Assembly: GCF_040412425.1 (NCBI RefSeq) | Contig: NC_089766.1 | Location: 13,853,508-13,917,507, forward strand | DNA: 64,000 nucleotides | Source: Macrobrachium rosenbergii | Taxonomy: Eukaryota; Arthropoda; Malacostraca; Decapoda; Palaemonidae | Direction: 5' to 3' | Notes under the pieces: generated by a model | The model's database searches: none | What the model was told of the DNA's origin: nothing | Seen by the model: the letters and a program-made list of their open reading frames with translations, nothing else | Position numbers and translations under genes: made by a program | Part shown: positions 1 to 13,689 of the stretch, in pieces | Numbering within the stretch: the stretch's first letter is position 1 | Layout: every line of letters begins with the position of its first letter

Positions 1-130
1 GCGGCTCATACATCATTATACCGACCTCCGGAAGATAGATTTATTTTCGGTGGCCTTGATTATACGCTGTAGCGACTGTAGAGAAAACTCGATTGCGCCT
101 AAGAAACTTCGGCGCATTTTTCACTTGTTT
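1..130 (+). mobile_element. Family F1 foldback repeat, 3' part, cut by window edge
   Basis: Matches the last third of the F1 repeat seen complete at 29794-30191. It carries the 'TTTTCGGTGGCCTTGATTAT' block, the 'AAAACTCGATTGCGCC' block and the terminal hairpin (here mutated, CGCCTAAGAAACTTCGGCG), followed by the T-rich 'CACTTGTTT' end. The 5' part lies outside the window. Confidence 0.85.
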
Positions 131-982
131 TACGTATGTTTATGCACGTAACACTGCTTTAATACTAAAACTATTTACTGTACAATGCGATCTATACCTA
201 AGGCTAATGTAAGAATTTAATATTTTCTTTTGACTGATTCAATACGAATATGTGCCTGGTATTACTATTAATACTACTTATAATAACAAAAACAATGACA
301 CTGATAACTACCAAAATCTTGCTCCGTTCGGTTTCAGGAAAAAAAAAGAAAAAGAGAAAAATGAACATATGAGAAGTGTATTATACAACAGCAAATGAGA
401 GTGACAAAGCACCAACTTAAGTGAAATACAGTACAAAGCAGGAAATAAAAAGACCTTGACAATAAGAAATATGGTAAAATGTGGAAAACAAATGTAAGTA
501 TGCAAGTAAAATAATCGGACAACTAAAAAATGCAAGAATTGTTCTTCATGTACAATTATCAAGAAGAAAAAATGGGGCCTCTCGAGACTTAACTTATGAC
601 AAAGCATCCTTAATAAAAAAAATAATGACCTCAAGGATGTATGTGAAGTCCAACGTACACAAATACGGGATTAAAAACCACGATAAATTAAGTAGATCGA
701 ACTTCCTCAGTTATCCGTCTTCTCTCTCATCCGGCCTCTCCCTTAAAGGGAGTGGGTTCTGAGAAAATTACCATCCAATTCCAGCATGGCTATTCGTCAA
801 AGGCTGAGGCCGTTAGCCCCATACTGCCCATGGCCAGTTTTGACTCTGTAGCAAACGTATTACTGCCTTTGGAAACAGTCATATTTGCATTTATCTTTAA
901 TGTACAAGTGGATACACATACTGTACACTTCGTACGCACTCAGGCACTTTTAATGTCCAGTGCAAACAAGTTTTCAGTAAAT

Positions 983-983
<1 letters not shown>
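131..983. other. No gene recognised; AT-rich unique sequence
   Basis: Short open frames here have no recognisable domain and no supporting splice or codon signal. I see nothing that supports a gene. Confidence 0.5.

Positions 984-1059
<76 letters not shown>
984..1059. repeat. (GA)n microsatellite
   Basis: About 38 uninterrupted GA units. Open frames across it translate as poly-Arg-Glu and are artefacts. Confidence 0.97.
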
Positions 1060-1062
<3 letters not shown>

Positions 1063-1686
1063 TTTCCCTGCACGAATCACTGATAAACAATCTCTATTTA
1101 CTTAAATTTTCAGTGTTTGTTCAGTGGGGACCTGGAATGATGTTGACCTATTTGAGTGGTTAGTGGGCAACAGTATCTCTTCTCCCCTAGCAGTCCAATA
1201 CAAAATGAAACTGTAATCAACGCACAAACAAATACGGTTCCATTACGCGAAGTACACAAGAAATACATTTTCACTTCCACGGAAATGAGATAGCTTGCAA
1301 ACTCTATTTTGACGAACATGTAAATAAATGACGAACGAATAGATATACAGATAAATATCATGATATAATTGTGAATTATAAAATGTACAAGCAACAATAT
1401 CAATACCGATGCCAAACATTATATTCAACGGTTTTACTGACAGGTAATAAAAGACATGGTACTTCGCAGTAAACAATAAATAACTACATTTCAACATTAA
1501 TATACAGTATAAATATACAGTATATCTATATACATTATAATTTTATATATATGTATATATATACGTTACTGGCTTATTATTGAGTATATATCTGTATAGA
1601 CTGAGTATACTGTATGATACTCCCCTTATTTCTAGTTAAAAGAGTGAAATTAGTCATCATATATTATTTTCATGATCCTAATCACG
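1060..1686. other. No gene recognised; AT-rich
   Basis: AT-rich sequence with scattered short TA runs (1500-1565). No coding or RNA feature is supported. Confidence 0.5.
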
Positions 1687-1728
<42 letters not shown>

Positions 1729-1742
1729 GTTGTTGTTGTTGT
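1687..1742. repeat. (ATT)n-(GTT)n compound microsatellite
   Basis: Around 14 ATT units run directly into four or five GTT units. Confidence 0.95.
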
Positions 1743-2630
1743 TATTAACGGGTTTAATATCAGGCTCCAAGGAAACAAGAATATCTGACAAACCTCGAGA
1801 TATATATATATAATCACACACACATATATATGGAGGCTGTTAAGAAAGGACGTGCTATTACTAAAAGTTCAGACAAGAGTGTACAAGCGGCGTGTGTATT
1901 TTATTTTTTGAAAAAAGGAATGAATTTTTTAACCAACCACCTGGAGGATGAATAATGTAGTAACTGCCATACGTTTATCGTTCTCAGAGGAAATATATAT
2001 GTCAATTCTGTTCAATAAGTTTTTCTATATATTACGACAGATTAGTTTTCATAGGTGAGGAAAATGTGAAATTATCGACGTTCCTTGAAGATTATCAGTG
2101 TGTAAAGCCAGGGGATCTAAATAACCATGTTAATTTAAGGTAACATTAACATGAAATCCATAATTTTTAATGGCGTATAATTATCCAAACAAACACATGC
2201 ATACGCGTATGTCAATAAACAGCATCTAAATATAAATCAGAACAGATCTTTTTCAAGAACTCATTCGTCATTCATCAATAATTACAAGCTTGACCAGCAC
2301 AAACATTACATCCCACACCGCAAGCAGAAGACCATCAACACCAACAACTACAAAGGACGAGGAAAACCAAATAAAATGAACAAGAACAACAAGGCACACA
2401 CGAAATCAAGTCACGTCGCCCCGAGGAACAATAACTCACGAAGAACGAAAGCGCGTCCCCAGGGGTTAAAGCCTCAGGGCCAATACACATCTCGGCCTTC
2501 GCGTCCCCCTGGTTGCTGGGCTGGACTCTAGAAGGAACTTTCCTAATTCGCCCTTTGCCCTTTCATCATTTCTGTCTCCTCCCTTTCCCACACATCATTT
2601 TATCCTTGTCGGGATTTCTAAGTCGACCTG
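1743..2630. other. No gene recognised
   Basis: Mixed composition. The part from 2270 to 2630 is less AT-rich and asparagine/lysine-codon-like in places, but no continuous frame or domain is visible, so I do not call an exon. Confidence 0.4.
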
Positions 2631-2922
2631 GAATGGAATGTAAAATTTAGGCCAAAGGCCAAGCGCTGAGACCTGTGAGGTCACTCAGCGCTGCAAGGGA
2701 ACCTGAGAATTAAGTAGGTTTTAAAGGTGTAACAGGAAGAAAACCTCGCAATTGTTAGGAGAGGGTGGAAAGTAAGATGGATGAAAGAGTATGAACAGAG
2801 GTACAGTAAAAGGAATGAAAGGGGTTGCAGCTAGGGGCCTGTGGGACGCTGCAAAGACTCTTGAGTAATGCCTACAGTGCACCACGTGAGGTTCACTGAC
2901 AGAACTACCCCCTTACGAGGTC
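2631..2922 (+). mobile_element. Family R dispersed repeat, near full length
   Basis: Begins with GAATGGAATGTAAAATTTAG, continues with 'GGCCAAAGGCCAAGCGCTG', 'TGTGAGGTCACTCAGCGCTG', 'GGTGTAACAGGA', 'GGAGAGGGTGGAAAGTAAG', 'GGTTGCAGCTAGGGGCC', and ends in 'AATGCCTACAGTGCACC' and 'TTCACTGAC'. The same blocks in the same order occur at 28878-29074 (minus), 29411-29677, 52276-52570 and 53395-53710. No coding capacity is visible. One other copy has a target-site duplication, so the family is probably a retroposed non-autonomous element; its class is uncertain. Confidence 0.85.
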
Positions 2923-3019
2923 TAACTCGGCCTGAGTTCTGACATTCCCGATTTTTTATTTTATAAAAGGATGTTTACAGTTTTTGACAATCCTGTTTCT
3001 TTTGTTCTAAGAGTCTAAG

Positions 3020-3021
<2 letters not shown>

Positions 3022-3099
<78 letters not shown>
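3022..3099. repeat. (CT)n microsatellite
   Basis: About 38 uninterrupted CT units. Confidence 0.97.
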
Positions 3100-3102
<3 letters not shown>

Positions 3103-3399
3103 CTTTTGAGGAATATTTCCCATGCTGTATGGCTATGAAATTTGCACCGGAAACAACTTATTTGTTGGACCTGTGTCAAAGTTGGAAAAAGATTTCTTTG
3201 AAACTTGTGCTGCCCAATCGTAATTTAAGAAGAGGTGTCCCGATTTGTGTATTTCATAAAATTCTTATTTACAATTGAAAAGTAGTTCCCCGAGATTCAG
3301 ACCGTAATAAATCTATTTCGTGTAGGGGGGGGGAGGGTTTAGAAAATTTTTTTGTTGTTTTGAAGGTACGGTTGGGAAAAGGATCACTATATCAAAGAG

Positions 3400-3610
3400 C
3401 CAAAACCTCATTCCATAATGCGCAGCAAAAACCTAATTCCTGTTGGTCCACCAAAGCCTAATTCCTCACTGTGCGTCAAAAACCTAGTTCTTCATGGAGC
3501 AGGAAAAATCTAATCTTCTACCATGTAGTAAAAACCAAATATTCCATCTTGCAGCAAAAGCCTAATTCACGTGCTACGAATACTTAATATCCCGTAGCGC
3601 AGCAAAATAC
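3400..3610. repeat. Degenerate minisatellite, unit about 30 bp
   Basis: Six to seven diverged repeats of a motif near 'GCAGCAAAAACCTAATTCC' (for example around 3420, 3451, 3478, 3509, 3530, 3551 and 3600). Units differ by substitutions and small indels, which suggests an old array. Confidence 0.6.
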
Positions 3611-3639
3611 TATATAATATCTTATATTAGGTGCCACCT

Positions 3640-3935
3640 TTCTTGGGTAGGACAGAATACACTGCCTGATTACTAAAAGCTACCTCCGGCGATAACTCGA
3701 GAATCACATTCCTGCAAATGGGGCTGAAGAAGGCGACCTATACCCCGTATCTAGAATGGGTTGACGCACTACATTTAATCAATAAGATTTAAAAGGAAGG
3801 TGGAGTTAGTCGAAATCATTTAGCCTATCCTATACGTCAAGGGCACGCGGTGCCTTCATTTTCGTGCATATTCGACATTATTCTCAACATGGGGATTATC
3901 TGCCCAGCCTGGACTTGAACCTGGGCCTTACACAA
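3640..3935 (-). mobile_element. Possible tRNA-derived SINE, single copy
   Basis: On the minus strand an RNA polymerase III B-box-like motif (GGTTCAAGTCC) lies at about 3909-3922 within 'GGCCCAGGTTCAAGTCCAGG', followed by a non-tRNA body. No second copy occurs in the window and the A box is not clear, so this is only a candidate. Confidence 0.35.
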
Positions 3936-4026
3936 AGCGTGTTTGCGTGCGTATGACCGCGTGTGTCAAGCACATACATGAATACGTGAAATATTACTAA
4001 CATTTACATACATACATACACACATT

Positions 4027-4182
<156 letters not shown>

Positions 4183-4210
4183 GGTACACAAATGTCAATG
4201 TGTATGGGCT

Positions 4211-4211
<1 letters not shown>

Positions 4212-4257
<46 letters not shown>
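4212..4257. repeat. (GA)n microsatellite
   Basis: About 22 GA units, only 32 bp from the (TA)n array. Confidence 0.96.
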
Positions 4258-4259
<2 letters not shown>

Positions 4260-5204
4260 CAGGATCGAATGATTCCGTCCCCTACCCTTGAGAACATTGT
4301 TTTCCGATGAAATCCCTTAGCAAAACAAAATGCACCAACATGGAACAATAAAATCACACTGTCCTGTAATCGACAAGGTGGTCTTGAAAAACTGGCTTTA
4401 TCCCCAAAAATATCAAGCCTCCACGACGCCGACGTCAGAACACCTGTTGAAAGGAAATGACTCTGCCAATCAGGACCGTCCCGAAAAAAGGAGGGAGAGT
4501 AATTAATTATTGCGATCACATATTTAGTTTGATATCAAAGAATGAAGCTGTGTTTTGCCTTAATCAGAATGGTCCTCACACCACTCGGGGACTATCTCTC
4601 GGTTCAAATATAATCGGTTATTTGACTGATGAGAAAGTGCGATCATTTCAAGATGCAAAAATGTTATAATTTTATACAGTTCGTGGAATGACTCTCTCTC
4701 TCTCTTTCTCTCTCTATAAAAACAAAATGAAAGGTCTCTTTTATTACTGATAAGAACGTGGAATCACGTTACAAAAATATTATCCCTTTGCTGTCATATG
4801 CCTTGAGGATGTCTGGATTTTTCTAGCGAATCGTAACACTTACATTAAAGTAATTACGTTTTGCATTTAAGAATAGAGTGCACATGACATTTGTTTATAT
4901 TTACATTTGTGTTTATTTACAAGAAGAGAAGCAACAGAGACAAAGTAACTCAAGTCTAGGGAGCATCATCATCTCTTAGAGAAAATTAAAATAAGGGAGA
5001 AATACATGACCATTATGCATACAAGCAAATACATGTGTACGCATACGAGTACTTGCACAGACAGGGTTGGGTAACTAGAGTAAAGTTACATTTCTTACTG
5101 AATATTAATTCGTTCTTGACTCTGAATTGTATAACAAGCGCTTAAAGGACTGTCTACGTATAAATTTGATTTAAGAAACACTATACAGGCTACAACACGT
5201 TTAC
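4258..5204. other. No gene recognised
   Basis: Mixed sequence with a short CT run near 4691-4715. A 70-codon open frame at 4457-4669 (plus) shows no recognisable domain and I do not call it. Confidence 0.45.
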
Positions 5205-5251
5205 CCTGATGTGGGTCAGAAATTTATTTCTGTACACGTGATTGTGTGTTG

Positions 5252-5254
<3 letters not shown>
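5205..5254 (+). mobile_element. SINE-4, 3' end fragment leading into (TA)n
   Basis: 'GATGTGGGTCAGAAATTTA' followed by 'TTTCTGTACACGTGATTGTG' matches, with few changes, the reverse complement of 6570-6625 in the SINE-4 inverted dimer. It runs directly into a long (TA)n array, as expected for a SINE with a simple-repeat 3' tail. Confidence 0.65.
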
Positions 5255-6047
<793 letters not shown>

Positions 6048-6078
<31 letters not shown>

Positions 6079-6298
6079 TCAGTAGATGAACCCTATTCAC
6101 ACGGAACAAGCACACCAAAGGGGCCATTGACTTGAAATTCAAGCTCCCAAAAGAATGTTGGTTTCAACCTCCCACCGCAGACCCCACACTGCAGCAGTAA
6201 CTGATCATGGTACAGAGCCAGTTATTTTTCATCGCCCTCGGGGAGACGCCAACATCTGAGTGGCATACCACGACACTAACCACTATACCAGCGGACCA
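6048..6298 (-). mobile_element. SINE-1 (tRNA-derived, AAT tail)
   Basis: Read on the minus strand it starts with the A-box-containing 'GGTCCGCTGGTATAGTGGTT', passes through the conserved 'CTGCAGTGTGGGGTCTGCGG' body and 'GGTTGAAACCAACATTCTTT', and ends in 'TCATCTACTGAAATAATAAT'. Compared with 17244-17487 and 38315-38573, the B-box region is damaged by a deletion of about 8 bp around 6246-6250, so this copy probably lost internal promoter function. Confidence 0.85.
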
Positions 6299-6560
6299 TA
6301 CGCATACACAAACACACACAAACTCTCCATCACACCTCACAAACACAAGATGCAATCTTTCTGGTGACTCTCCTGATTGGACTCTTCATCATTCCTCTCT
6401 TCATCCAAACAGCTTCGTCTGATCACGTCCTTGTTATCAACCCCTTATTGGTTTTCATTTCCGAAGTTATTTGTTTTATCGTTTTTGTCCTTCAATCATG
6501 GTTACTTAATGTCACAGTGTTTCTTGAAATTTCATACCTTACACGAACACATTTGCATAT

Positions 6561-8276
<1,716 letters not shown>

Positions 8277-8340
<64 letters not shown>

Positions 8341-8375
8341 AATAAAGCCCTGTGCTCCACCACTGATATACATAC

Positions 8376-8427
<52 letters not shown>
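8277..8427. repeat. (TA)n arrays around a SINE-3 head fragment
   Basis: TA runs at 8277-8338 and 8381-8427 flank a 40-bp spacer that is itself a SINE-3 fragment. Confidence 0.95.
8339..8375 (-). mobile_element. SINE-3, A-box fragment
   Basis: On the minus strand the spacer reads 'TCAGTGGTGGAGCACAGGGC', closely matching 'TCAGTGGTAGAGCACAGGGC' at 9190-9210 in the SINE-3 copy. Only the tRNA-like head survives, bounded on both sides by (TA)n. Confidence 0.6.
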
Positions 8428-8429
<2 letters not shown>

Positions 8430-8774
8430 CTTTATCACATCACCGTGATTCATATTCAATCATACTATAAACGTCCTTTAATATCTAATTCGCTCTACCT
8501 CGAAATAATATATTTTCATATTTGTTACCAAAGGATATTTTTAGTCGATAATAAGTTCGTCGTCTCGATCGAACCATAAGACAAGAACTCAGGACTATAG
8601 TCGACGCATTTTTTTATCACTAAAATGCGTCCACTGTGTCCTGAGTTCTTGTCTTCGGTCAGTTAAGCCCATACAAATGAACTTATTATCGACTAAAAAT
8701 TCCCTTTGGTAACATATATGAAAATATATTATTTCAGACAAGCGAATTAGATATTAAAGGACGTTTGAATTTTG

Positions 8775-8777
<3 letters not shown>
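8428..8777. mobile_element. Family F2 foldback element, near-complete inverted repeat
   Basis: Left arm (about 8465-8611) and right arm (about 8627-8770) are reverse complements over most of their ~140 bp, with loop 'TTTTTATCACT' near 8615. Shared blocks are 'AAACGTCCTTTAATATCTAA', 'AATATATTTTCATAT', 'CGATAATAAGTTC' and 'AAGACAAGAACTCAGGAC'. Outside the left arm lies 'ATGACTTTATCACATCACCG', which also flanks the single arm at 31460-31622. Both ends abut (TA)n. No open frame spans it. Confidence 0.85.

Positions 8778-8845
<68 letters not shown>
8778..8845. repeat. (AT)n microsatellite
   Basis: About 34 units between the F2 right arm and the retrotransposon relic. Confidence 0.97.
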
Positions 8846-8847
<2 letters not shown>

Positions 8848-9170
8848 ACAGAAAGGAAAACCAGTGAGCAGGTATTAGAGAGAGTAGGCATTGAGAGAGA
8901 ACTTTTGGCTTCAGTGAGAGTTCAAATGCGGTTTGTGGGTCACATAGTGAGAAGACAAGAACTAGAACATCTCTCTCTCACTGGTAAAATCAATGGAAGT
9001 CGGCCAAGAGGAAGACCCTGAAAAATATATGGATGGATTGGTGAGAATGACTGGAGGAAGAATGTCTGCAGCTCAGTTGCTGCAGAGAGCCGGAAATAGA
9101 GAGGAGTGGCGAGCCATGATTGCCGACGTCCTATATATATGGCACCTGGATGATGATGATATATATATAT
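8846..9170 (+). pseudogene. Non-LTR retrotransposon ORF2-type protein, C-terminal relic
   Basis: In one frame, 8863-8989 encodes 'VRVQMRFVGHIVRRQE' followed by 'GSRPRGRP', then an in-frame stop (TGA near 9019). A shift of one base gives 'YMDGLVRMTGGRMSAAQLLQ' and 'NREEWRAMIADVL' from about 9022 to 9130. The order 'RxxxxGHxxRR - RGRPxxxWxDG - AxxREEWRxxxADV' is typical of the C-terminus of endonuclease-reverse transcriptase proteins of non-LTR elements in invertebrates. The reading frame is broken by an apparent 1-bp indel and a stop, so it is dead. The end 'GCACCTGGATGATGATGAT' followed by (AT)n resembles a LINE 3' end with a simple-repeat tail. The RT and endonuclease domains are absent (5' truncation). 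The exact clade is uncertain. Confidence 0.75.
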
Positions 9171-9180
9171 GTATTAATTG

Positions 9181-9379
9181 TATGTAGGTCAGTGGTAGAG
9201 CACAGGGCTCGCACTCACAAGGCCCGTGGTTCGATTCGGTTTAGTCAGCTACCAGTCAAATAATGTGAAACTTTACGAGCGTTAGTTGAGATCAAGAAAA
9301 GGGCAACAAGGTAGCAACTTCATCCCTAAAGGATTACTGAAAATCGGAAAAATATCCTGATCTGGCATCAACCTGGCTC

Positions 9380-9382
<3 letters not shown>
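9181..9382 (+). mobile_element. SINE-3 (tRNA-derived, AT tail)
   Basis: Starts with a tRNA-like head: A-box-like 'TAGGTCAGTGGTAGAGCA' and B-box 'GGTTCGATTC' (about 9231-9240), spaced as in tRNA genes. A unique body of ~140 bp follows, ending in 'CTGGCTCAAGGG' and a long (AT)n. A head fragment of the same family lies at 8339-8375. It does not form a complete tRNA, so I do not call a tRNA gene. Confidence 0.65.
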
Positions 9383-10605
<1,223 letters not shown>

Positions 10606-10634
10606 AATGAATCACGTACAGCAGTGACTATAAT

Positions 10635-10639
<5 letters not shown>

Positions 10640-10686
<47 letters not shown>

Positions 10687-10703
10687 GTATATATATATGT
10701 ATG

Positions 10704-10734
<31 letters not shown>

Positions 10735-10736
10735 GT
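10640..10736. repeat. (TA)n / (TATG)n imperfect array
   Basis: TA runs with interspersed 'TATGTATG' variants. Confidence 0.93.
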
Positions 10737-10989
10737 ATGCTTGTATGTATGTACATGAAGTTCTGCAAAATTAAATCAAGACAATATTCGTGCCACTTTC
10801 ACACTCTCACTGTCGCTTCATACATCGACGGCTCATCATCAGCACGTCGATGTACAGTATAAACTTCTATTTTATATACAACACATATATATATTAATAA
10901 TATGAGAAACAACTTTCCAATATGACAGGCATGTTGAAAACATCTGCACAGTAAAATGAAATCATTTCCAAGATGTCGAAAATAAGTAG

Positions 10990-10990
<1 letters not shown>
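10737..10990. other. Unique spacer containing a 10-bp perfect hairpin
   Basis: TACATCGACG at 10821-10830 pairs exactly with CGTCGATGTA at 10845-10854 around a 14-nt loop containing CATCATCAGC. It lies ~210 bp downstream of the Penelope-like element end. No gene is recognised. Confidence 0.6.

Positions 10991-11055
<65 letters not shown>
10991..11055. repeat. (AG)n microsatellite
   Basis: About 32 units. Confidence 0.97.
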
Positions 11056-11059
<4 letters not shown>

Positions 11060-11277
11060 TTTACCTAAGCCCCATTCATTTAGAATCTTGCATTAAATAT
11101 GGAGTCCGTGAAATGTCCCGGGGGGGAAAATGCTGCGTACAAATTGACTCCGAAGGCTCTACATAGATAGGAAGACAATGGGAAGCCATCCTACTAATCC
11201 TTTCAATCCTACGACAAAGATCCCTTTAAAAATGACTACGAGGATTTCCTATTCTTTAGATGGTCTCACTTCACAGT

Positions 11278-11346
11278 ACTCTCTCTCTCTCTTTTTACAC
11301 TGTTTCAAATAGAGAATATTATAAACGACAGAGAGAGAAAAAGAAT

Positions 11347-11392
<46 letters not shown>

Positions 11393-11765
11393 TACTGTTT
11401 CAAATAGAGAATATGAACGACAGAAAGAGAGAGAAAAGAATCTCTCTCTCTCTTTCTTTACACTGTTTCAGATAGAGAATATTACGAACGACAGAAAGAG
11501 AGAGAAAAGAATCTCTCTCTCTCTCTTTCTTTACACTGTTTCAGATAGAGAATATTACGAACGAACGACAGAAATATTACGAGAAAGAGAAAAAAAGAAT
11601 CTCTCTCTCTCTCTCTTTCTTTACACTGTTTCAGATAGAGAATATTACGAACGACAGAAAGAGAGAGAAAAGAATCTCTCTCTCTCTCTCTTTCTTTACA
11701 CTGTTTCAGATAGAGAATATTACGAACGACAGAAAGAGAGAGAAAAGAATCTCTCTCTCTCGTCA
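11278..11765. repeat. Compound tandem array, ~75-90 bp unit with opposed CT and GA tracts
   Basis: Six units, phased by 'ACTGTTTCAGATAGAGAATA' at about 11298, 11392, 11461, 11534, 11624 and 11699. Each unit contains a (CT)n run and a purine run 'GACAGAAAGAGAGAGAAAAG', so adjacent tracts can pair within the strand. Open frames on either strand across it are artefacts. Confidence 0.92.
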
Positions 11766-12071
11766 GTTTCCTCTTGTTAATCAATTAAGAAATGCTGCTT
11801 CCGTTCTATTACCGAAATTCTTACAAGATATAAAGGCATACAGATATGCCTCTTAAGCCTTCACTTTCTTCGCTGGTGTTTTAAGGTGACTCTCCTGATC
11901 CCTTGGACAATATACCTTGGCTGCGACCATCTGTAGTCGGAAGACTACCAAGTGCATGGGTCCCTGCTTATGTCAACGAGTGCTCTTGGAATTTTACTGG
12001 AGCACAAAATATCACAAAACTACGAGGCTCATGATCATATGTATGCATGTATAAATATATAATATAAACAT
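11766..12071. other. No gene recognised
   Basis: Unique spacer. No coding or RNA signal is seen. Confidence 0.5.
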
Positions 12072-12095
12072 TATATATATATATATATATATATA

Positions 12096-12175
<80 letters not shown>

Positions 12176-12215
12176 TATATATATATATATACTGTATATA
12201 TAATGCATATATATA
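12072..12215. repeat. (AT)n microsatellite
   Basis: Long AT run 12105-12171 with shorter imperfect flanking runs. Confidence 0.95.
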
Positions 12216-12402
12216 TCTCAACTTATTGCACCATGTGTCAGAATCTCACTATGGAGGTTGGGATCTCTTCATTTGTTCTCCAACTAAATTCAAGGCTTTG
12301 TGGTGATTCATATTACAAAAAAAATTAAAAGAACATCCAGAATTTAAGATGTCATTACGGTTATTACAAATACCTACCAACCTACTTACACATACACACA
12401 CT

Positions 12403-12540
<138 letters not shown>

Positions 12541-12732
12541 CACACACACACTCACTAACATGCGAGAATGTGGATATATATAAAGGCAGAGTTTCACGTC
12601 CATAATCAACACTGAACTCTTTCTTTTGTCTGCTGGAATTTCCCTTTGTCTGAAAGTTACACATCTCTGCCTGAATATTAGAAGTTTCCCCAGAGTTTGT
12701 CCTCGCCATCACTCAAATCTTTCTTACCCACG

Positions 12733-12737
<5 letters not shown>

Positions 12738-12801
<64 letters not shown>
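12738..12801. repeat. (GA)n microsatellite
   Basis: About 32 units. Confidence 0.97.
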
Positions 12802-12804
<3 letters not shown>

Positions 12805-13689
12805 TTGGACTTTCAAGCGTACCCAACTCTCAACCAGAGGACCGACCGTCATCTCTCGAGTCTTTCGATAATATCGTTGATTAAAACCTGTTGTCATCTC
12901 AAAACAGGAATAAAATTTCTAACACAAAACAGTAATGAACGAAATTAGAAAGGAAAATAATTTGTGATTTACAAGGAATTTAGATATAATTTAAAATATT
13001 ACTTAAATTTAAAATATTAATAAAAAAATGTCAAATTGAAAATAAGTATAATTACTAAAATTATCTGTTGCAATTTCTTTATACATTAACCAGAAATTTC
13101 GGAAATAATTAAAATTATTAAAGCATATCACTTTGAAATAAAATGAGAAACTTAATAATTATTTTTGAAGTGTATCTTGAATATACAATGAAGAATTAGA
13201 ATGAAAATGTCAGTAAAATAATTAGTTTACACCTAAGGAGCCTTAGAAGACTAAACCAAGCACATTTCTAATCAAAGGTGCACAGTCACTTCAGCCAATT
13301 GCCACTTGAGATTAATGTTACTAACAGGCCCCGCAACTTTTAACATTTACAAAAAAAAACAATTTCTTATTGGGTGAAATTCCAGGAATCGAATATTGGG
13401 TCAAATAAAAAGGTCCCAGCTTAATTATTACTTTTCAAACTTTCTCCAGTCGTTCTCGATTCTTCCCTCATTCTCTCTCCTTAACCCTCTCTCTATTCTC
13501 TCTACCATCCTTTCCCTAATCGGCTAGTTGCTTATTCCACAGTTATCTCCAAATCTTTCAATTTTCTCCCCCGACAAATGTGATAACTCATTTCATCTCG
13601 CTGTTGAAAAATTTTCGGCTTGCTAATTGTCGGATCTCAGATTTTCCTACTCTCTCTCTCTCTCTCTCACTTATGCAAATCCGCGGCAA
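12802..13689. other. No gene recognised; very AT-rich
   Basis: 12940-13210 is strongly A/T-rich with repeated 'AAATTTAAAATATT'-like words. A short CT run lies at 13651-13669. No gene is supported. Confidence 0.5.

Noticed and set aside
9181..9245. tRNA gene (Ala/Val-like)
   Set aside because: A and B boxes are present, but the arms do not pair into a cloverleaf and the unit continues into a non-tRNA body with an AT tail. Called as a SINE.
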